64,000 nucleotides of DNA from Acidimicrobiales bacterium (GCA_020628865.1 JAHDEJ010000021.1:33502-97501); one strand, 5' to 3'. Shown: positions 7,567 through 17,481, numbered from the stretch's first letter. Notes: a model not told the origin generated them from the letters alone. Program-made: numbers and translations.

Positions 7567-9156
7567 GTGGAACTGCAATTCATCAACAACGCGCTTCGGA
7601 AACGATGGTGGATCCTCGCACTCTTCGTCGTCGCTGGCGTCGTGCTGGCGTCCCGCATCGGCGGCGGTGTCGGCACCGAGTACACCTCGACCTCGCTCGT
7701 ACTCGTCCAACCATCCGTCGAATCGGTGAGTCCGTCGCTCGCCAACCAGCCCGACCGCTATGTGCAGAGTCAGATCAGCGTGCTCGAGAGCACCGGTCTC
7801 GCCGAACGGGTGGCGACACGTCTCGGGGATCCCGAGACGGCGCTGACCGTTCGTCGTTCCACCGAGTTCACCCAGCGCGAGGACAGCGACATCGTCGAGG
7901 TCGTCGCAACCACCTCGAACGCGGAACGGTCGCAGCGCATCGCCCAGGCGTACGCCGACGTGTATCTCATCGATCTCGGCGCGCGGACCGACGCCGTGTT
8001 CCAACCAGAGCGGGATCGGCTCCAGGCCGAACTCGCCGCGGTCGAGGCAGAACTGGTGGAGGTCAACAACGACCTCCAACGCGCTGCCGCCCCCTACCTG
8101 GCCACGCTCGGCACCGAGACGCCGGTTGCGGTACCGGACATTCGAGTTCTCGATCCTGATGCGGCCACGCGCCAGAGCCTCCTGCTGAGTGACCTCGCCC
8201 GAATCGAAGGCCAGCTCGACGCGGTGGAGCTCACCGCCAGCCAGGCGGTACAGACCGAGCTGGTGCAACAGGCACAGCTGCCGACCGAGCCCGAGGGGAC
8301 GAACACGTCGCTCATGCGGATCGCCGTCGTGTTCATCATGTCCATGCTTGGCGTGGTGGCGGCGCTCCTGGCCGCCCGCTTCTCCCCCACCGTCATCGAC
8401 GCGTCGGACATCGAACGCGAACTCCAGCAGCCGATCGAGGCCAACCTCCCCCGCATCAAGTCGCTCGCCTACGGCCCCGAGGCGGCACTTCGCGAGACGT
8501 CGAGTTCCTTCACCGCCGGCCTGGACCGTCTCGTCGGTCGGCTGGAACTGGCCTCCACGGTCGTCGGCGCTCGCGTCATCCTCGTTGGTGGCTCCCGTGA
8601 GGGCGCCGGTTCCACGACTGCTGCCATCGGCCTTGCCGCTCGGTTCGCCCGGCGCGGCAACCGCACCGTTCTCATCGATGGTGACGACCAGCACGCTGCG
8701 TTGACCGGTGCGCTCGATGCCCCGGCCGGAAGCCTGTCGGACGTCGCCGCCGAGATTCCGCCGCAACTCGGTGCCACCGACCTTCCCAACCTGATCACCC
8801 TCGGTACGTCGCCGTCGATCAGCACCCGCCGCCTCGATGGCGACGCAGTGGTCGCCGCCCTGCGCCCCGTCGCCGACGTCGTGATCATCGATGTCGGTCC
8901 GGTGTTGGAGTCGATGACGGCTGCGGCGCTCGCTCGTGCGGCGGACCAGATCGTGCTGGTGCTTCCGGAGTCCGGCCAACGTCATGACGGCGTGGCCCAG
9001 GTCGCCCGTGTGTTCGACTCGGTCCGCGAACGCCTGATCCCCGTCGTCGCCGACGTGCCCCGGGCGCGCGGCAAGAACAATCGCCCCACCACCGTTCCGG
9101 ACGCTGCCGTCATCGAGCCGATGCCGGAACGCGAGGTCTACGAGGACGCCGCGTGA
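7567..9156 (+). CDS. Wzz-type chain-length protein fused to a BY-kinase-like domain lacking the Walker A lysine
   Basis: 529 residues. A Wzz domain has its first membrane helix at about 14-30 and its second at about 248-270, with a coiled-coil extracellular part between. A cytoplasmic CpsD/Wzc-like P-loop domain follows from about residue 330. The Walker A region reads GGSREGAGSTT (about 340), so the invariant lysine of GxGK(S/T)T is serine. Walker A' (VLIDGDD, about 368) and Walker B (VVIIDVGP, about 436) remain. There is no C-terminal tyrosine cluster, only one Tyr near the end. It probably sets polymer length but may not phosphorylate itself. GTG 7567 is preceded by GGAGGA at good spacing. 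It overlaps the acetyltransferase gene by 4 bases. Confidence 0.85.
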   Translation: MELQFINNALRKRWWILALFVVAGVVLASRIGGGVGTEYTSTSLVLVQPSVESVSPSLANQPDRYVQSQISVLESTGLAERVATRLGDPETALTVRRSTEFTQREDSDIVEVVATTSNAERSQRIAQAYADVYLIDLGARTDAVFQPERDRLQAELAAVEAELVEVNNDLQRAAAPYLATLGTETPVAVPDIRVLDPDAATRQSLLLSDLARIEGQLDAVELTASQAVQTELVQQAQLPTEPEGTNTSLMRIAVVFIMSMLGVVAALLAARFSPTVIDASDIERELQQPIEANLPRIKSLAYGPEAALRETSSSFTAGLDRLVGRLELASTVVGARVILVGGSREGAGSTTAAIGLAARFARRGNRTVLIDGDDQHAALTGALDAPAGSLSDVAAEIPPQLGATDLPNLITLGTSPSISTRRLDGDAVVAALRPVADVVIIDVGPVLESMTAAALARAADQIVLVLPESGQRHDGVAQVARVFDSVRERLIPVVADVPRARGKNNRPTTVPDAAVIEPMPEREVYEDAA

Positions 9157-9746
9157 ACGAGGACATCGTCTGCACACCACCGAGCGCGCCGCCTCGTTCG
9201 CTGCGCGAGCTTCGTGCGTGCTGGCGCGAGGATCACATCGCCAACCGCACCGATTGGTCGAAGCCCGGCGTTCGGGCCCTGGCCGTGCACCGGTTCGGAA
9301 ACTGGCGCATGCAGATCGGCAGCCGCATCGCGCGCATGCCGTTCACCCTCCTGCACCGCAGCGCCTTCCACCGCTGCCGCAACGTCTACGGCGTCGAGCT
9401 CCCGTGGAGCGCCAACATCGGCCGCAACGTCGTCGTTGAACACCAGGGCGGCATCGTTGTCCACGGTGACGCGACGATCGGCGACGGCTGCACCATCCGG
9501 CAGGGTGTCACCATCGGCAACCGCAATCTCGACGCGCCGTTCGATGTACCCGTGATCGGACGCGACGTGAACATCGGCGCCGGCGCAGTGATCGTCGGCC
9601 CGATCCGTCTCGGAGATGGATGTTCCGTGGGCGCCAATGCCGTCGTTCTGCACGACGTTCCCGCCGGCGTCACCGTCGTCGGTGCTCCGGCGCGACCGCT
9701 CACCGCGTCACCAGACGCAACTCTCGAGGAAAGAAGCGCAGCATGA
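9153..9746 (+). CDS. Serine O-acetyltransferase-like hexapeptide-repeat transferase
   Basis: 197 residues. The C-terminal half has left-handed beta-helix repeats (VVVEHQGGIVVHGDATIGDGC, IRQGVTIG, VIGRDVNIGAGAVIVGPIRLGD) ending in the CysE-like VPAGVTVVGAPARPL. In this setting it more likely O-acetylates a sugar or carrier-linked unit than makes O-acetylserine for cysteine. The start GTG 9153 overlaps the preceding stop (GTGA). The next gene again overlaps by 4 bases, so the three are translationally coupled. The acetyl-CoA donor is inferred from the family. Confidence 0.82.
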   Translation: MNEDIVCTPPSAPPRSLRELRACWREDHIANRTDWSKPGVRALAVHRFGNWRMQIGSRIARMPFTLLHRSAFHRCRNVYGVELPWSANIGRNVVVEHQGGIVVHGDATIGDGCTIRQGVTIGNRNLDAPFDVPVIGRDVNIGAGAVIVGPIRLGDGCSVGANAVVLHDVPAGVTVVGAPARPLTASPDATLEERSAA

Positions 9747-10822
9747 GCAGACGCGGACGGCGCAACCGCAAGAACAAGACCATCGTCAAGCAGGCCGCAA
9801 CACCGCCCCCGGTGCCATTGCGAAACGTTGGCGTCGTGGTGATCGGCCGCAATGAGGGCGAGCGTCTGGAACGATGCCTCAAGTCGCTTGAGGCTCGCCG
9901 GCTCCCCACCTGTTACGTCGATTCCGGCTCGACCGACGACAGCTGCGATATGGCCCGACGTCTCAACGTCGACGTCGTCGAACTCACCAACACGACGCCG
10001 TTCACCGCGGCCCGGGCGCGCAACACCGGCTTCAACCATCTGCGAACCACCCATCCCGACCTCGAGTTCATCCAGGTCCTCGATGGCGACACGGAGCTCC
10101 AGCCCGACTGGCTCGAGGCCGGCCTCGCCGAACTGCGATCGAACCCTCGCATCGCCGCCGTGGTCGGACGCCGCCGTGAACGCTTTCCGGACGCCTCGAA
10201 CTACAACCGCCTCTGCGACATGGAGTGGCACACACCGGTTGGCGATGCCGACGCCTTCGGCGGCGATGTGCTCTTCCGGACGTCAGCCTGGCGAGATGCC
10301 GGCGGCTACGACACGACCCTGATCGCCGGGGAGGATCCGGAGTTCAGCTTCCGTCTTCGCGCCGGCGGCTGGAAGATTCGCCGGATCGACGCCGAGATGA
10401 CGTTGCACGATGCAGCGATCACCTCGTTCGGTCAGTGGTGGAAGCGGACGAAGCGGGCCGGCCATGCCTATGCCGAAGGCGCCGCGATGCACGGCAGCGA
10501 GGGGCACTACGTGAAGGAAGTCCGGAGCATTGCGTTCTGGGCCGGCGCGGTTCCGCTTGCGATCACGGCGTCGCTGCTGCTCGGTCTGCTCGTGACACCC
10601 TTCGCCTACCTCGGTGCTGCCCTCGCTCTGGGATACCCCGTGTTGTGGTGGAAGGTTCGCTCGTGGCGCATCGGTCTCGGCGACACGCCGTCGACCTCCG
10701 GAATGTACGCCCGCCACGTCGTCCTCGGGAAGTTTGCCGAACTCGCCGGCATGATGACCTTCTACCGGAATCGACTCCGCGGCCATCGCACCGGTCTCGT
10801 CGAATACAAGGGTCCGAGCTGA
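9743..10822 (+). CDS. Family 2 glycosyltransferase with C-terminal membrane helices
   Basis: 359 residues. A basic N-terminus (RRGRRNRKNKT) precedes the GT-A domain. VVVIGRNEGERLERCLKSLE and VDSGSTDDS are nucleotide-binding motifs, VLDGDTEL near 111 is the DxD motif, and GEDPEFSFRLR near 195 is the ED motif. Two or three hydrophobic segments at about 268-310 anchor it in the membrane. The start overlaps the acetyltransferase stop (ATGA), with GAGGAAAG upstream. It probably extends the repeat unit on an undecaprenyl carrier. Confidence 0.87.
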   Translation: MSRRGRRNRKNKTIVKQAATPPPVPLRNVGVVVIGRNEGERLERCLKSLEARRLPTCYVDSGSTDDSCDMARRLNVDVVELTNTTPFTAARARNTGFNHLRTTHPDLEFIQVLDGDTELQPDWLEAGLAELRSNPRIAAVVGRRRERFPDASNYNRLCDMEWHTPVGDADAFGGDVLFRTSAWRDAGGYDTTLIAGEDPEFSFRLRAGGWKIRRIDAEMTLHDAAITSFGQWWKRTKRAGHAYAEGAAMHGSEGHYVKEVRSIAFWAGAVPLAITASLLLGLLVTPFAYLGAALALGYPVLWWKVRSWRIGLGDTPSTSGMYARHVVLGKFAELAGMMTFYRNRLRGHRTGLVEYKGPS

Positions 10823-10825
10823 GCC

Positions 10826-12127
10826 ATGGAGCTCGCCCGACTCCTCACGGCTGCCCGACGCCGCTGGTATCTCATCGGTGCCTTCGTCGTTTTCGGCGCC
10901 GCCTTGGGATTGTTGGCCGCATCCGGTCGAACGGACCGCTTCATCGCCGAGGCGACGGTTGAGGTCGGTTCCGACCGGAACGTTTACGGCTCGGACCAGG
11001 TACTCGAACGCATCGTGGTCAACGAGATGGACTTCATCACGAGCCTCGACCTGCGACAGCGGGTCGCCCGAGCGGTGGGCTCCGGCATCGACGCTCACAC
11101 GGACATGACCGTGGCCCAGCGCACCGACACCGACGTGGTCGACCTTCGGGTCGAAGGACCCGAAGCCAACGCCGCGATCGCGGCGGTCAACTTCTGGGCC
11201 GAGTCGTGGCTCGTCGAGGCGAACGAGCGCAAGACCGGCGGACTCGATGCTGCGATCGTGACTGCCGAAGCTGAACTCGAATCGGCGGAGTCGGCCCTGG
11301 CCGACAGCGACGGCCGGGTGGACGCGCTGCTCGACAGCGACCGTTCCGTGACCATCGCCGATCTCTTCGTAGCGAATCCTGCCCTGGCCGCCGACCAGGC
11401 ACGTCGGAACGACGACGTACAGGCGGCACGGGCGACACTCCTCGATCTGCGAGCCGAACGCTCCAAGGTCACGCCGTTTGCGATCGTCAGTCTTGCCGCA
11501 GCACCAGCGGCCCCCGTACAGGACGGCACCGGCCTCGGCCCGGCGCACGGGGCGCTCATTGGCCTCCTCCTCGCTCTTGCCGTCGTGGTCGCCCTCGACC
11601 GCAGCAAGGTGACGGAAGCATCGGCCACGCGGATCACTCCGACCTTCTGGCCGGACGTCGGACGGCGGGATCAGCGCCGAGTGCTCCGCCTCAGCCAGGA
11701 ACTCCGACGGTCGTTCGTCGACGACCGTCTCCAGCTCGTGGGGTTCTCCTCCACCGAGAGCCGTGCGCATGCCAGGGCGCTCACCCGTGACCTGGCCGTG
11801 CACTTCGCGGAACACGGATACGACGTGACCGTGCTGACCGACGACGCCGACGAGCAACGCCTCGCGCGATCCTCCGGCGTGCAGACGCTGTCCCGGACGC
11901 GCCTGAGCGATGTCGTCGACCTGGCCGTACAGGAGCTGTCGGACCTGCGGGGCAGCATCGTCTTCGCAAACCTCGAGGATCTCTGGTACCTGCGCTCCCA
12001 CGTCGGCGACTCTGCGCTCATCGCGCTCATCGACGTCCAGCTCGGTCAGGACTCCGAGACCGTGGTGGCCGAGTCCGTGTCGCGGGCGCGGGCGATGACC
12101 CCCACCGTGGTTGCCGTCGCCGCGTGA
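10826..12127 (+). CDS. Second Wzz-like membrane protein with a reduced P-loop-like tail
   Basis: 433 residues. Membrane helices lie at about 13-33 and 240-258, flanking an extracytoplasmic coiled-coil region, the layout of Wzz/CapA chain-length proteins. The cytoplasmic tail (from about 270) contains LQLVGFSSTESRAHARALTR followed by YDVTVLTDDADEQRLA, which resembles the strand-P-loop-helix and Walker A' positions of a BY-kinase but has no Walker A glycines or lysine. It is therefore a second, even more degraded, partner of the 7567-9156 protein. It begins 3 bases after the GT2 stop and overlaps the GH9 gene by 4 bases. Confidence 0.72.
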   Translation: MELARLLTAARRRWYLIGAFVVFGAALGLLAASGRTDRFIAEATVEVGSDRNVYGSDQVLERIVVNEMDFITSLDLRQRVARAVGSGIDAHTDMTVAQRTDTDVVDLRVEGPEANAAIAAVNFWAESWLVEANERKTGGLDAAIVTAEAELESAESALADSDGRVDALLDSDRSVTIADLFVANPALAADQARRNDDVQAARATLLDLRAERSKVTPFAIVSLAAAPAAPVQDGTGLGPAHGALIGLLLALAVVVALDRSKVTEASATRITPTFWPDVGRRDQRRVLRLSQELRRSFVDDRLQLVGFSSTESRAHARALTRDLAVHFAEHGYDVTVLTDDADEQRLARSSGVQTLSRTRLSDVVDLAVQELSDLRGSIVFANLEDLWYLRSHVGDSALIALIDVQLGQDSETVVAESVSRARAMTPTVVAVAA

Positions 12128-14721
12128 CCTCCACAGCTCGTCGGCGGATCGCAACGCTCGTCGTCGGCGTCCTTGTTGCCTCGGCCTGTTCGGGACCGCC
12201 GCTCGCCCAGGAGCAGGAGGAGAACCGCGTCTGGCCGCCGGACGGTGAGCCGGGCGACCTCGCGCTCGCCGACACCGATCCCGTCGAGGGTGGCACGAGC
12301 GCTCCCATGATCGACCGGTCGGGACCGTGGACCGTCACCCTTCACCACGAGCTCGTCGACGATGTCGTCTCCATCGATCTCGTCGCTCCTGCGGGCGCGG
12401 CAGAGGTCCAGATCGCTGCGGAGCCGACCTTCGGTTCGGCCGAGTGGTTGGTGATCGCCGATCTCGAACACGCCACACCGAACACGGGCGTCCAGGAACT
12501 GTTCGTCCGCTATCGGGACAGTGCCGGCGCCGCAGTGGGTGAGCTCACCGTCGCCGCCTACGAGTTGCGCGGTCCGCTCCGGCCGATGACCGGCGACCAG
12601 CTCCAGCCGGACCGGATGCACATCAGCCGGGTGGCCCCCGACGTCCTCCAGATCGAGTTCCAGATCGGCGAGGTCGTCTACGACGAGAACGGCGCAAGCT
12701 GGGTTCCCGGGCCTGACGTCGACGTGGCGGCGCTGTTCGATGCCGCCGGGCTGCAGGCGACGATCGACGGCAGCGAGATCGCTGTCGTGGACGTCGGCCG
12801 CTGGGCCGCACCCACGGGTCAGATCGACGCAGACGTGTTCGCCATGGCCCATCGGGTTCACGTCCGCCTGGACGACACCATCGGCGACGGCGAGATCGCA
12901 CTCGCGCTCGCCGACGGGACGATCATGCGAACAACGATCGACGCATTCTCGTTCAGTCCCGCCGTCCACACCACGCATCTCGGCTGGGCAGACGGCGACG
13001 GCGCGAAGCGGGCGTACCACTCGAGCTGGTCCCAGCTCGCCGAACCCATCCGTCTCGACGATCCGGTCGGACGGGTGATCGACGAGTCGGGGGCAACGCT
13101 GCTGACGGTTCCCGGCGACGCCTTCGTGGTCGACGACACCTCGGAGTTGTGGCGCGGCGACCTGACCGGTGGCCCGACCACCGCCTTCACCCTCGATGCG
13201 CTTCCCGCAGACGGACCGCTCCGGTTCTGCATCGACTCGGTCGGATGCTCGAGCCGGTTCACCGTGACCGAAACGGGTCCGTGGCAGACACTCACCGCAA
13301 CCGTCGCTCGGTCCCTGTTCCACCAGCGAAGCGGCCTGGCGCTCGGCGCCCCCCACACCGCCCTCGAACGACCACGGCCGTACCACCCTGACGACGGCGT
13401 GATCGTGACCGCGTCCACCCAGACGCTCCTCGAAGACGCGAATGGCCGGGGCGACGGACCGCTGTTCTCCGAACTGGTTGCCGGTGCCACGGACGAGGTG
13501 CTGGCCGATGCCTGGGGTGGCCACTTCGACGGCGGCGATTGGGACCGTCGGATTCAGCATCTGTGGATGGCCCGCCGCCTGATCGACCTCGTCCACGAAT
13601 ACCCGGACACGGTGGCGGCGCTCGAACTCAATCTGCCCGAATCCGGGGATCACATCCCGGATCTCCTCGACGAGGCCCGATGGACGATCGACGTCTATCG
13701 ACGCATGCAGCTGCCCGACGGCGGCGTGCGGGGAGGCATCGAAGCCGCCGACCACCCCCTCGATGGCAGCACCTCGTGGACCGAGGAGCTCTCGATCCAC
13801 GCCTATGCGCCCGACCCCTGGAGCAGCGCGATCTACGCCGGCGTGGTCGCCGACCTCGCCGCCACCCTCCGTCCCTACGACGACGACCTCGCCGACGAGT
13901 ACGCGGCATCAGCCATCGCGGCGATGGAATGGGCCGAAAACGCCGTCCGTCAGAACCCACCCGCCGATCCAGACGTCCAGGTGCAACGAGCGACGGCGGC
14001 GGTGAGTCTCTACCGGCTCACCACGGACGAACGCTGGCACGAGCTCTTCCTCGAGCTGAGCACGTTGGACGACGCACCGACGTTCGACCCCTGCATCCTC
14101 GCAACCTCGTGCGAAGCCTCCTGGCGGTATGCGCGCCTGCCCGCAGCGCTCGGCGACGCCGCAACCCGCGCCAACGCGGAGACCAGCATCGTCCGCGTGG
14201 CCGAGGACCTGCTCACGGCCGGCGCCACGACTGCGTACGGCTGGGTTCCCGAAGGCGCCAACGTCCAGCTCATCTGGGGTCTGGGTCCGAGCATTCCACA
14301 CACGGTTGCCCTCATGCGGGCCTACGAGCTCACCGGTGACCAGCGATTCCGAGATCAGGCTGTGCGCAACGCAAGCTATTCGGTGGGTGCGAATCCTCTG
14401 GGCCGAAGCTGGATCACCGGCGTGGGCCACGGCGCACCGGAGAACGTGCTGATGGTGGATCAGATGCATGCCGGACTTCCGATCTGGCCGGGCACCCCGG
14501 TCTACGGATCGTTCACCACCTGGCAGACGCCCTTCTGGTACGTGGACGCCTACCTGCGTCCGGCCGGCACCACGCCCGACCCGACGAGTTGGCCCACGCT
14601 GCACAACTTCGTCGACGTCGGCGTCTTCGCAGGACAGAGCGAGTTCACGGTGCAGCAGGCCCATGGCGAAGCGATCTGGACCTTCGGTGCACTGCTCGGC
14701 ACCATCGAGGATTCCTCCTGA
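12124..14721 (+). CDS. GH9-family (cellulase-like) lipoprotein
   Basis: 865 residues from GTG 12124. The signal peptide ends in a lipobox (LVASAC), so the protein should be lipid-anchored outside the membrane. After beta-rich Ig-like regions (to about 430) comes an alpha/alpha-barrel glycosidase domain. GGHFDGGDWDRR near 467 corresponds to the catalytic DAGD motif of GH9 endoglucanases, and NPLGRSWITGVGHG near 756 matches their conserved C-terminal motif. The general-acid glutamate cannot be assigned with certainty (a candidate lies near the C-terminus). Lying between wzz-like and wzy-like genes, it probably trims, releases or edits a beta-glucan-type exported polymer rather than digesting food cellulose. 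Confidence 0.82.
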   Translation: MTSTARRRIATLVVGVLVASACSGPPLAQEQEENRVWPPDGEPGDLALADTDPVEGGTSAPMIDRSGPWTVTLHHELVDDVVSIDLVAPAGAAEVQIAAEPTFGSAEWLVIADLEHATPNTGVQELFVRYRDSAGAAVGELTVAAYELRGPLRPMTGDQLQPDRMHISRVAPDVLQIEFQIGEVVYDENGASWVPGPDVDVAALFDAAGLQATIDGSEIAVVDVGRWAAPTGQIDADVFAMAHRVHVRLDDTIGDGEIALALADGTIMRTTIDAFSFSPAVHTTHLGWADGDGAKRAYHSSWSQLAEPIRLDDPVGRVIDESGATLLTVPGDAFVVDDTSELWRGDLTGGPTTAFTLDALPADGPLRFCIDSVGCSSRFTVTETGPWQTLTATVARSLFHQRSGLALGAPHTALERPRPYHPDDGVIVTASTQTLLEDANGRGDGPLFSELVAGATDEVLADAWGGHFDGGDWDRRIQHLWMARRLIDLVHEYPDTVAALELNLPESGDHIPDLLDEARWTIDVYRRMQLPDGGVRGGIEAADHPLDGSTSWTEELSIHAYAPDPWSSAIYAGVVADLAATLRPYDDDLADEYAASAIAAMEWAENAVRQNPPADPDVQVQRATAAVSLYRLTTDERWHELFLELSTLDDAPTFDPCILATSCEASWRYARLPAALGDAATRANAETSIVRVAEDLLTAGATTAYGWVPEGANVQLIWGLGPSIPHTVALMRAYELTGDQRFRDQAVRNASYSVGANPLGRSWITGVGHGAPENVLMVDQMHAGLPIWPGTPVYGSFTTWQTPFWYVDAYLRPAGTTPDPTSWPTLHNFVDVGVFAGQSEFTVQQAHGEAIWTFGALLGTIEDSS

Positions 14722-14750
14722 TTCACGGCTCCGTGCCGATGGAGGAGATG

Positions 14751-16022
14751 ATGGATTCTTCGCTCGTTTCCCGCGCCGCCTCGACCGACCCGGTCGGTCC
14801 GATTGCGCGCGCCGCCGGAGCAGCATTTCTCATCCTTGCCACCGCCGTGCACTTCGATGCGGTCCCCACACCGCCGAGCCTCACGTATCTGATCGCCCTG
14901 ATCCCCGTTGGCATGTTCCTGCTGTTGCCGGCGGCGACCGTTCGGGGACTGACGATCTCGATGCAGACGATCCTGATCGCCGGGTGGATCGCCTTGTCGT
15001 CGGCATGGAGCTTCGATCCGGACCGCACCTCGTTTCTTGTGAGGGTCGAGACCCCGATGTTGCTCGGCTTCCTCCTCGTCGCCGCCGCGCTCCACGAACG
15101 AGACGTCATGCGATGGCTGCTCCAGGCGGGCCGCCTCATCCTCCTCGTCTCCGTGCTGGCGACGATCGCGATTCCGAGCACGCGTTCGGGCATCTGGTTC
15201 GGCGATGAAACCCTCGCCGGTTGGCACGCGCTGTTTCCCCACAAGAACGACATGGGCCCATTCCTCGCGATGGTCTTCGGCATCGTGCTGGTGGTCGACC
15301 GACGTCCCCTGACCCGGTACGGCACGCTGGCCGTGGCCGGAATCATGATCCTCGGAAGCCAGTCGGTCACGGCCATCACCACCACGATGGTCCTCGTCGC
15401 CGCATGGATGTGGCTGCAAGCCAACCGTCGGGTCGACGATCGACTCCTCGCCATCACCGTGGTGTCCACCGTTGCGCTGGCCGTCGGTGCCGCCATGGGC
15501 GCTCGAGCCGGCCTGCCGCTGTTCCTCGAGGCGACGGGCAAGGACCCGACCTTCTCGGGTCGTACCGACATCTGGTCGGCGACCGCCCAGGCCGTCGCCG
15601 ACAAGCCCTGGATCGGCTACGGGCGCGAAGGTCTCTTCTTCAACCCCCCGAACGACCTCAGCCTGCAGCTCTGGCGCGAGATCGGATTCCGGGCGCCACA
15701 CGCCCACAACGGAGCTCTCGACCTGCTCTTGCAGGTGGGGATCATCGGTCTCGGCCTCTACTTCGTGCTGTTCACGTCGACCACGATGTCGGCAATCCGC
15801 TCGTACCGACGAGGTGAGGACTTCGGCGTCTTCGCCCTGATCGTCCTCACGTCGATCTTCGTCGCCTCCCTCTCCGAGCCCGTGTTCGCCGGCCCGTACC
15901 TCACCATGCTGTGTCTGCTCCGCGTGATGGGCCTCCGGCTCGATCGACGGGCCGATCTGGCCTCGTTGGCGCATGTGGCCGCCACTGCCCCCCAACATCG
16001 TTTTGAGGACGTCCGGGCGTGA
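14751..16022 (+). CDS. O-antigen ligase/polymerase-type membrane protein (Wzy_C)
   Basis: About 423 residues with 10-12 hydrophobic segments. The periplasmic-loop signature SGRTDIWSATAQAVADKPW followed by IGYGREG (about 267-292) is typical of Wzy_C/WaaL proteins, which join lipid-linked repeat units or transfer finished polymer. AHNGALDLLLQVGIIGLGLY is the other conserved block. Three in-frame ATGs (14739, 14748, 14751) are close together; GGAGGAG at 14741-14747 best fits ATG 14751. It overlaps the flippase gene by 4 bases. Confidence 0.85.
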   Translation: MDSSLVSRAASTDPVGPIARAAGAAFLILATAVHFDAVPTPPSLTYLIALIPVGMFLLLPAATVRGLTISMQTILIAGWIALSSAWSFDPDRTSFLVRVETPMLLGFLLVAAALHERDVMRWLLQAGRLILLVSVLATIAIPSTRSGIWFGDETLAGWHALFPHKNDMGPFLAMVFGIVLVVDRRPLTRYGTLAVAGIMILGSQSVTAITTTMVLVAAWMWLQANRRVDDRLLAITVVSTVALAVGAAMGARAGLPLFLEATGKDPTFSGRTDIWSATAQAVADKPWIGYGREGLFFNPPNDLSLQLWREIGFRAPHAHNGALDLLLQVGIIGLGLYFVLFTSTTMSAIRSYRRGEDFGVFALIVLTSIFVASLSEPVFAGPYLTMLCLLRVMGLRLDRRADLASLAHVAATAPQHRFEDVRA

Positions 16023-17323
16023 ACCTGAAGGCGCTCGCCGCACGGAACCGATCCTTCGCCGCGGATGTCGGCTGGTCGATGGCGCACGATGGAACGACCG
16101 TCGTCGCCAACCTCGTCGCCTTTCTCCTCCTCGGTCGGAACCTCGGCGATGCCGGCTACGGCGCGTACGTCGGCGTGTTCGGGATCATCGGCCCGCTCGC
16201 CGGACTCGCCTGGGCCGGCGTCGGTTTGGCTGCGTTGCAGCGCATCATCCGTGATCAGGACGACCCGGCGCAGGTGTCACGACGCATGCTCGGACAGGGT
16301 CTCCTCACGGGACTCGGTGGCACGGTCGTCGCCATCGTCATCGGCGCGATGTTCATCCGGACCCTTTCGCTGATCGACATTGCCGCGCTCGTCGTCGCCG
16401 AGCTCCTCGCACTCAACGTCGTGTTGATCTCCGCATTCGTCCTTCAGGGCGTTGAGGGCGTTCCGGCCGCCAGTCGTCTTCGGATCGTGGTGGTGGCCGT
16501 GCGTCTCCTGATCGTCGTCGGCCTCCATCAGCTCGATCTCTTGACCATCCGCAACATCGGTCTGAGCGGCATCGTCCTCTTCACGCTGCTGACCGCCTGG
16601 GTCCTGTTGGTCCGACTGCCACGGGCCGGCATCTCGATCCGACCTGGTCGGCCGAGTCGGAGCGACGCCCGCCTGGCCTTCAGCTTCTCGGTCCCGATGG
16701 TCGGCTCGAACATCCAGCTCGATGGCGACAAGACGGTGCTCAACGCCTACGGGATGGCGGATGTGGCCGGCGTGTACGGCGCTGCATTCCGCGTGATCAA
16801 CATGGCGATGACCCCGATTCGGGCGTTGCAGGTAGCTGCGTTCAACCGGCTGCTTCCCCACGACGAAGCCGCACTTGGCCAGCACACTCGACGAGCCCGT
16901 CGATTCGCATTGCTGAACCTCGTCGCCGTGCTCCCGGTGTGTGCCGTTCTGTTCTTCGCCGTCGACCTGCTCAAGCCGCTGCTGGGCGACGACTTCGAGG
17001 AAAGTGCTCGCATGGCGCGATGGTTGCTGCTGTTCCTTCCGTTGAAGGCGGTGAGCGACGCACCGCTCGGCGGTCTGCTCGGCCTCGGTCGGGCAACCAC
17101 TCGGGCGTGGTGCATGCTCGCGGCCGCCGGTTGCAGCCTGGGGCTCTACGTGGTGCTGATTCCGATGTGGTCGTGGGCGGGTGCTGTCGTGGGCACAGTC
17201 ATCGGCGAGTTCATCCTGCTGGTGGTCGGCACCCAGCGTCTGGTGACATGGCAACGACGACACGACGACGACGTGTCGAACGCCGAGGCGGTCGCACCAG
17301 ACCTGGACGACGTCCCCGCATGA
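16019..17323 (+). CDS. Wzx-type polysaccharide flippase (MOP superfamily)
   Basis: 434 residues, GTG start overlapping the preceding stop. About 12 membrane segments are spread along the protein. The N-terminal block (FLLLGRNLGDAGYGAYVGV) and the central block (FSVPMVGSNIQLDGDKTVLN, then YGAAFRVINMA) fit the polysaccharide_synt family. It moves undecaprenyl-linked repeat units across the membrane. It is the last gene of the polysaccharide operon; the next sequence is a compositionally different region. Confidence 0.87.
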   Translation: MNLKALAARNRSFAADVGWSMAHDGTTVVANLVAFLLLGRNLGDAGYGAYVGVFGIIGPLAGLAWAGVGLAALQRIIRDQDDPAQVSRRMLGQGLLTGLGGTVVAIVIGAMFIRTLSLIDIAALVVAELLALNVVLISAFVLQGVEGVPAASRLRIVVVAVRLLIVVGLHQLDLLTIRNIGLSGIVLFTLLTAWVLLVRLPRAGISIRPGRPSRSDARLAFSFSVPMVGSNIQLDGDKTVLNAYGMADVAGVYGAAFRVINMAMTPIRALQVAAFNRLLPHDEAALGQHTRRARRFALLNLVAVLPVCAVLFFAVDLLKPLLGDDFEESARMARWLLLFLPLKAVSDAPLGGLLGLGRATTRAWCMLAAAGCSLGLYVVLIPMWSWAGAVVGTVIGEFILLVVGTQRLVTWQRRHDDDVSNAEAVAPDLDDVPA

Positions 17324-17481
17324 AGGCAAATCGAGCCCTCACCCATGCATTGCGAGCAGAACTAAGCAGGAGTGCAGCTCACCCGAGTGAACCGACGAAA
17401 GCGGCCTCGACCCCAGCTCAGCACTGGCCTCGGAGAATCTCTGTTATCACAAACTTGAAAAGAGAATTCTCTCTCTGATTC

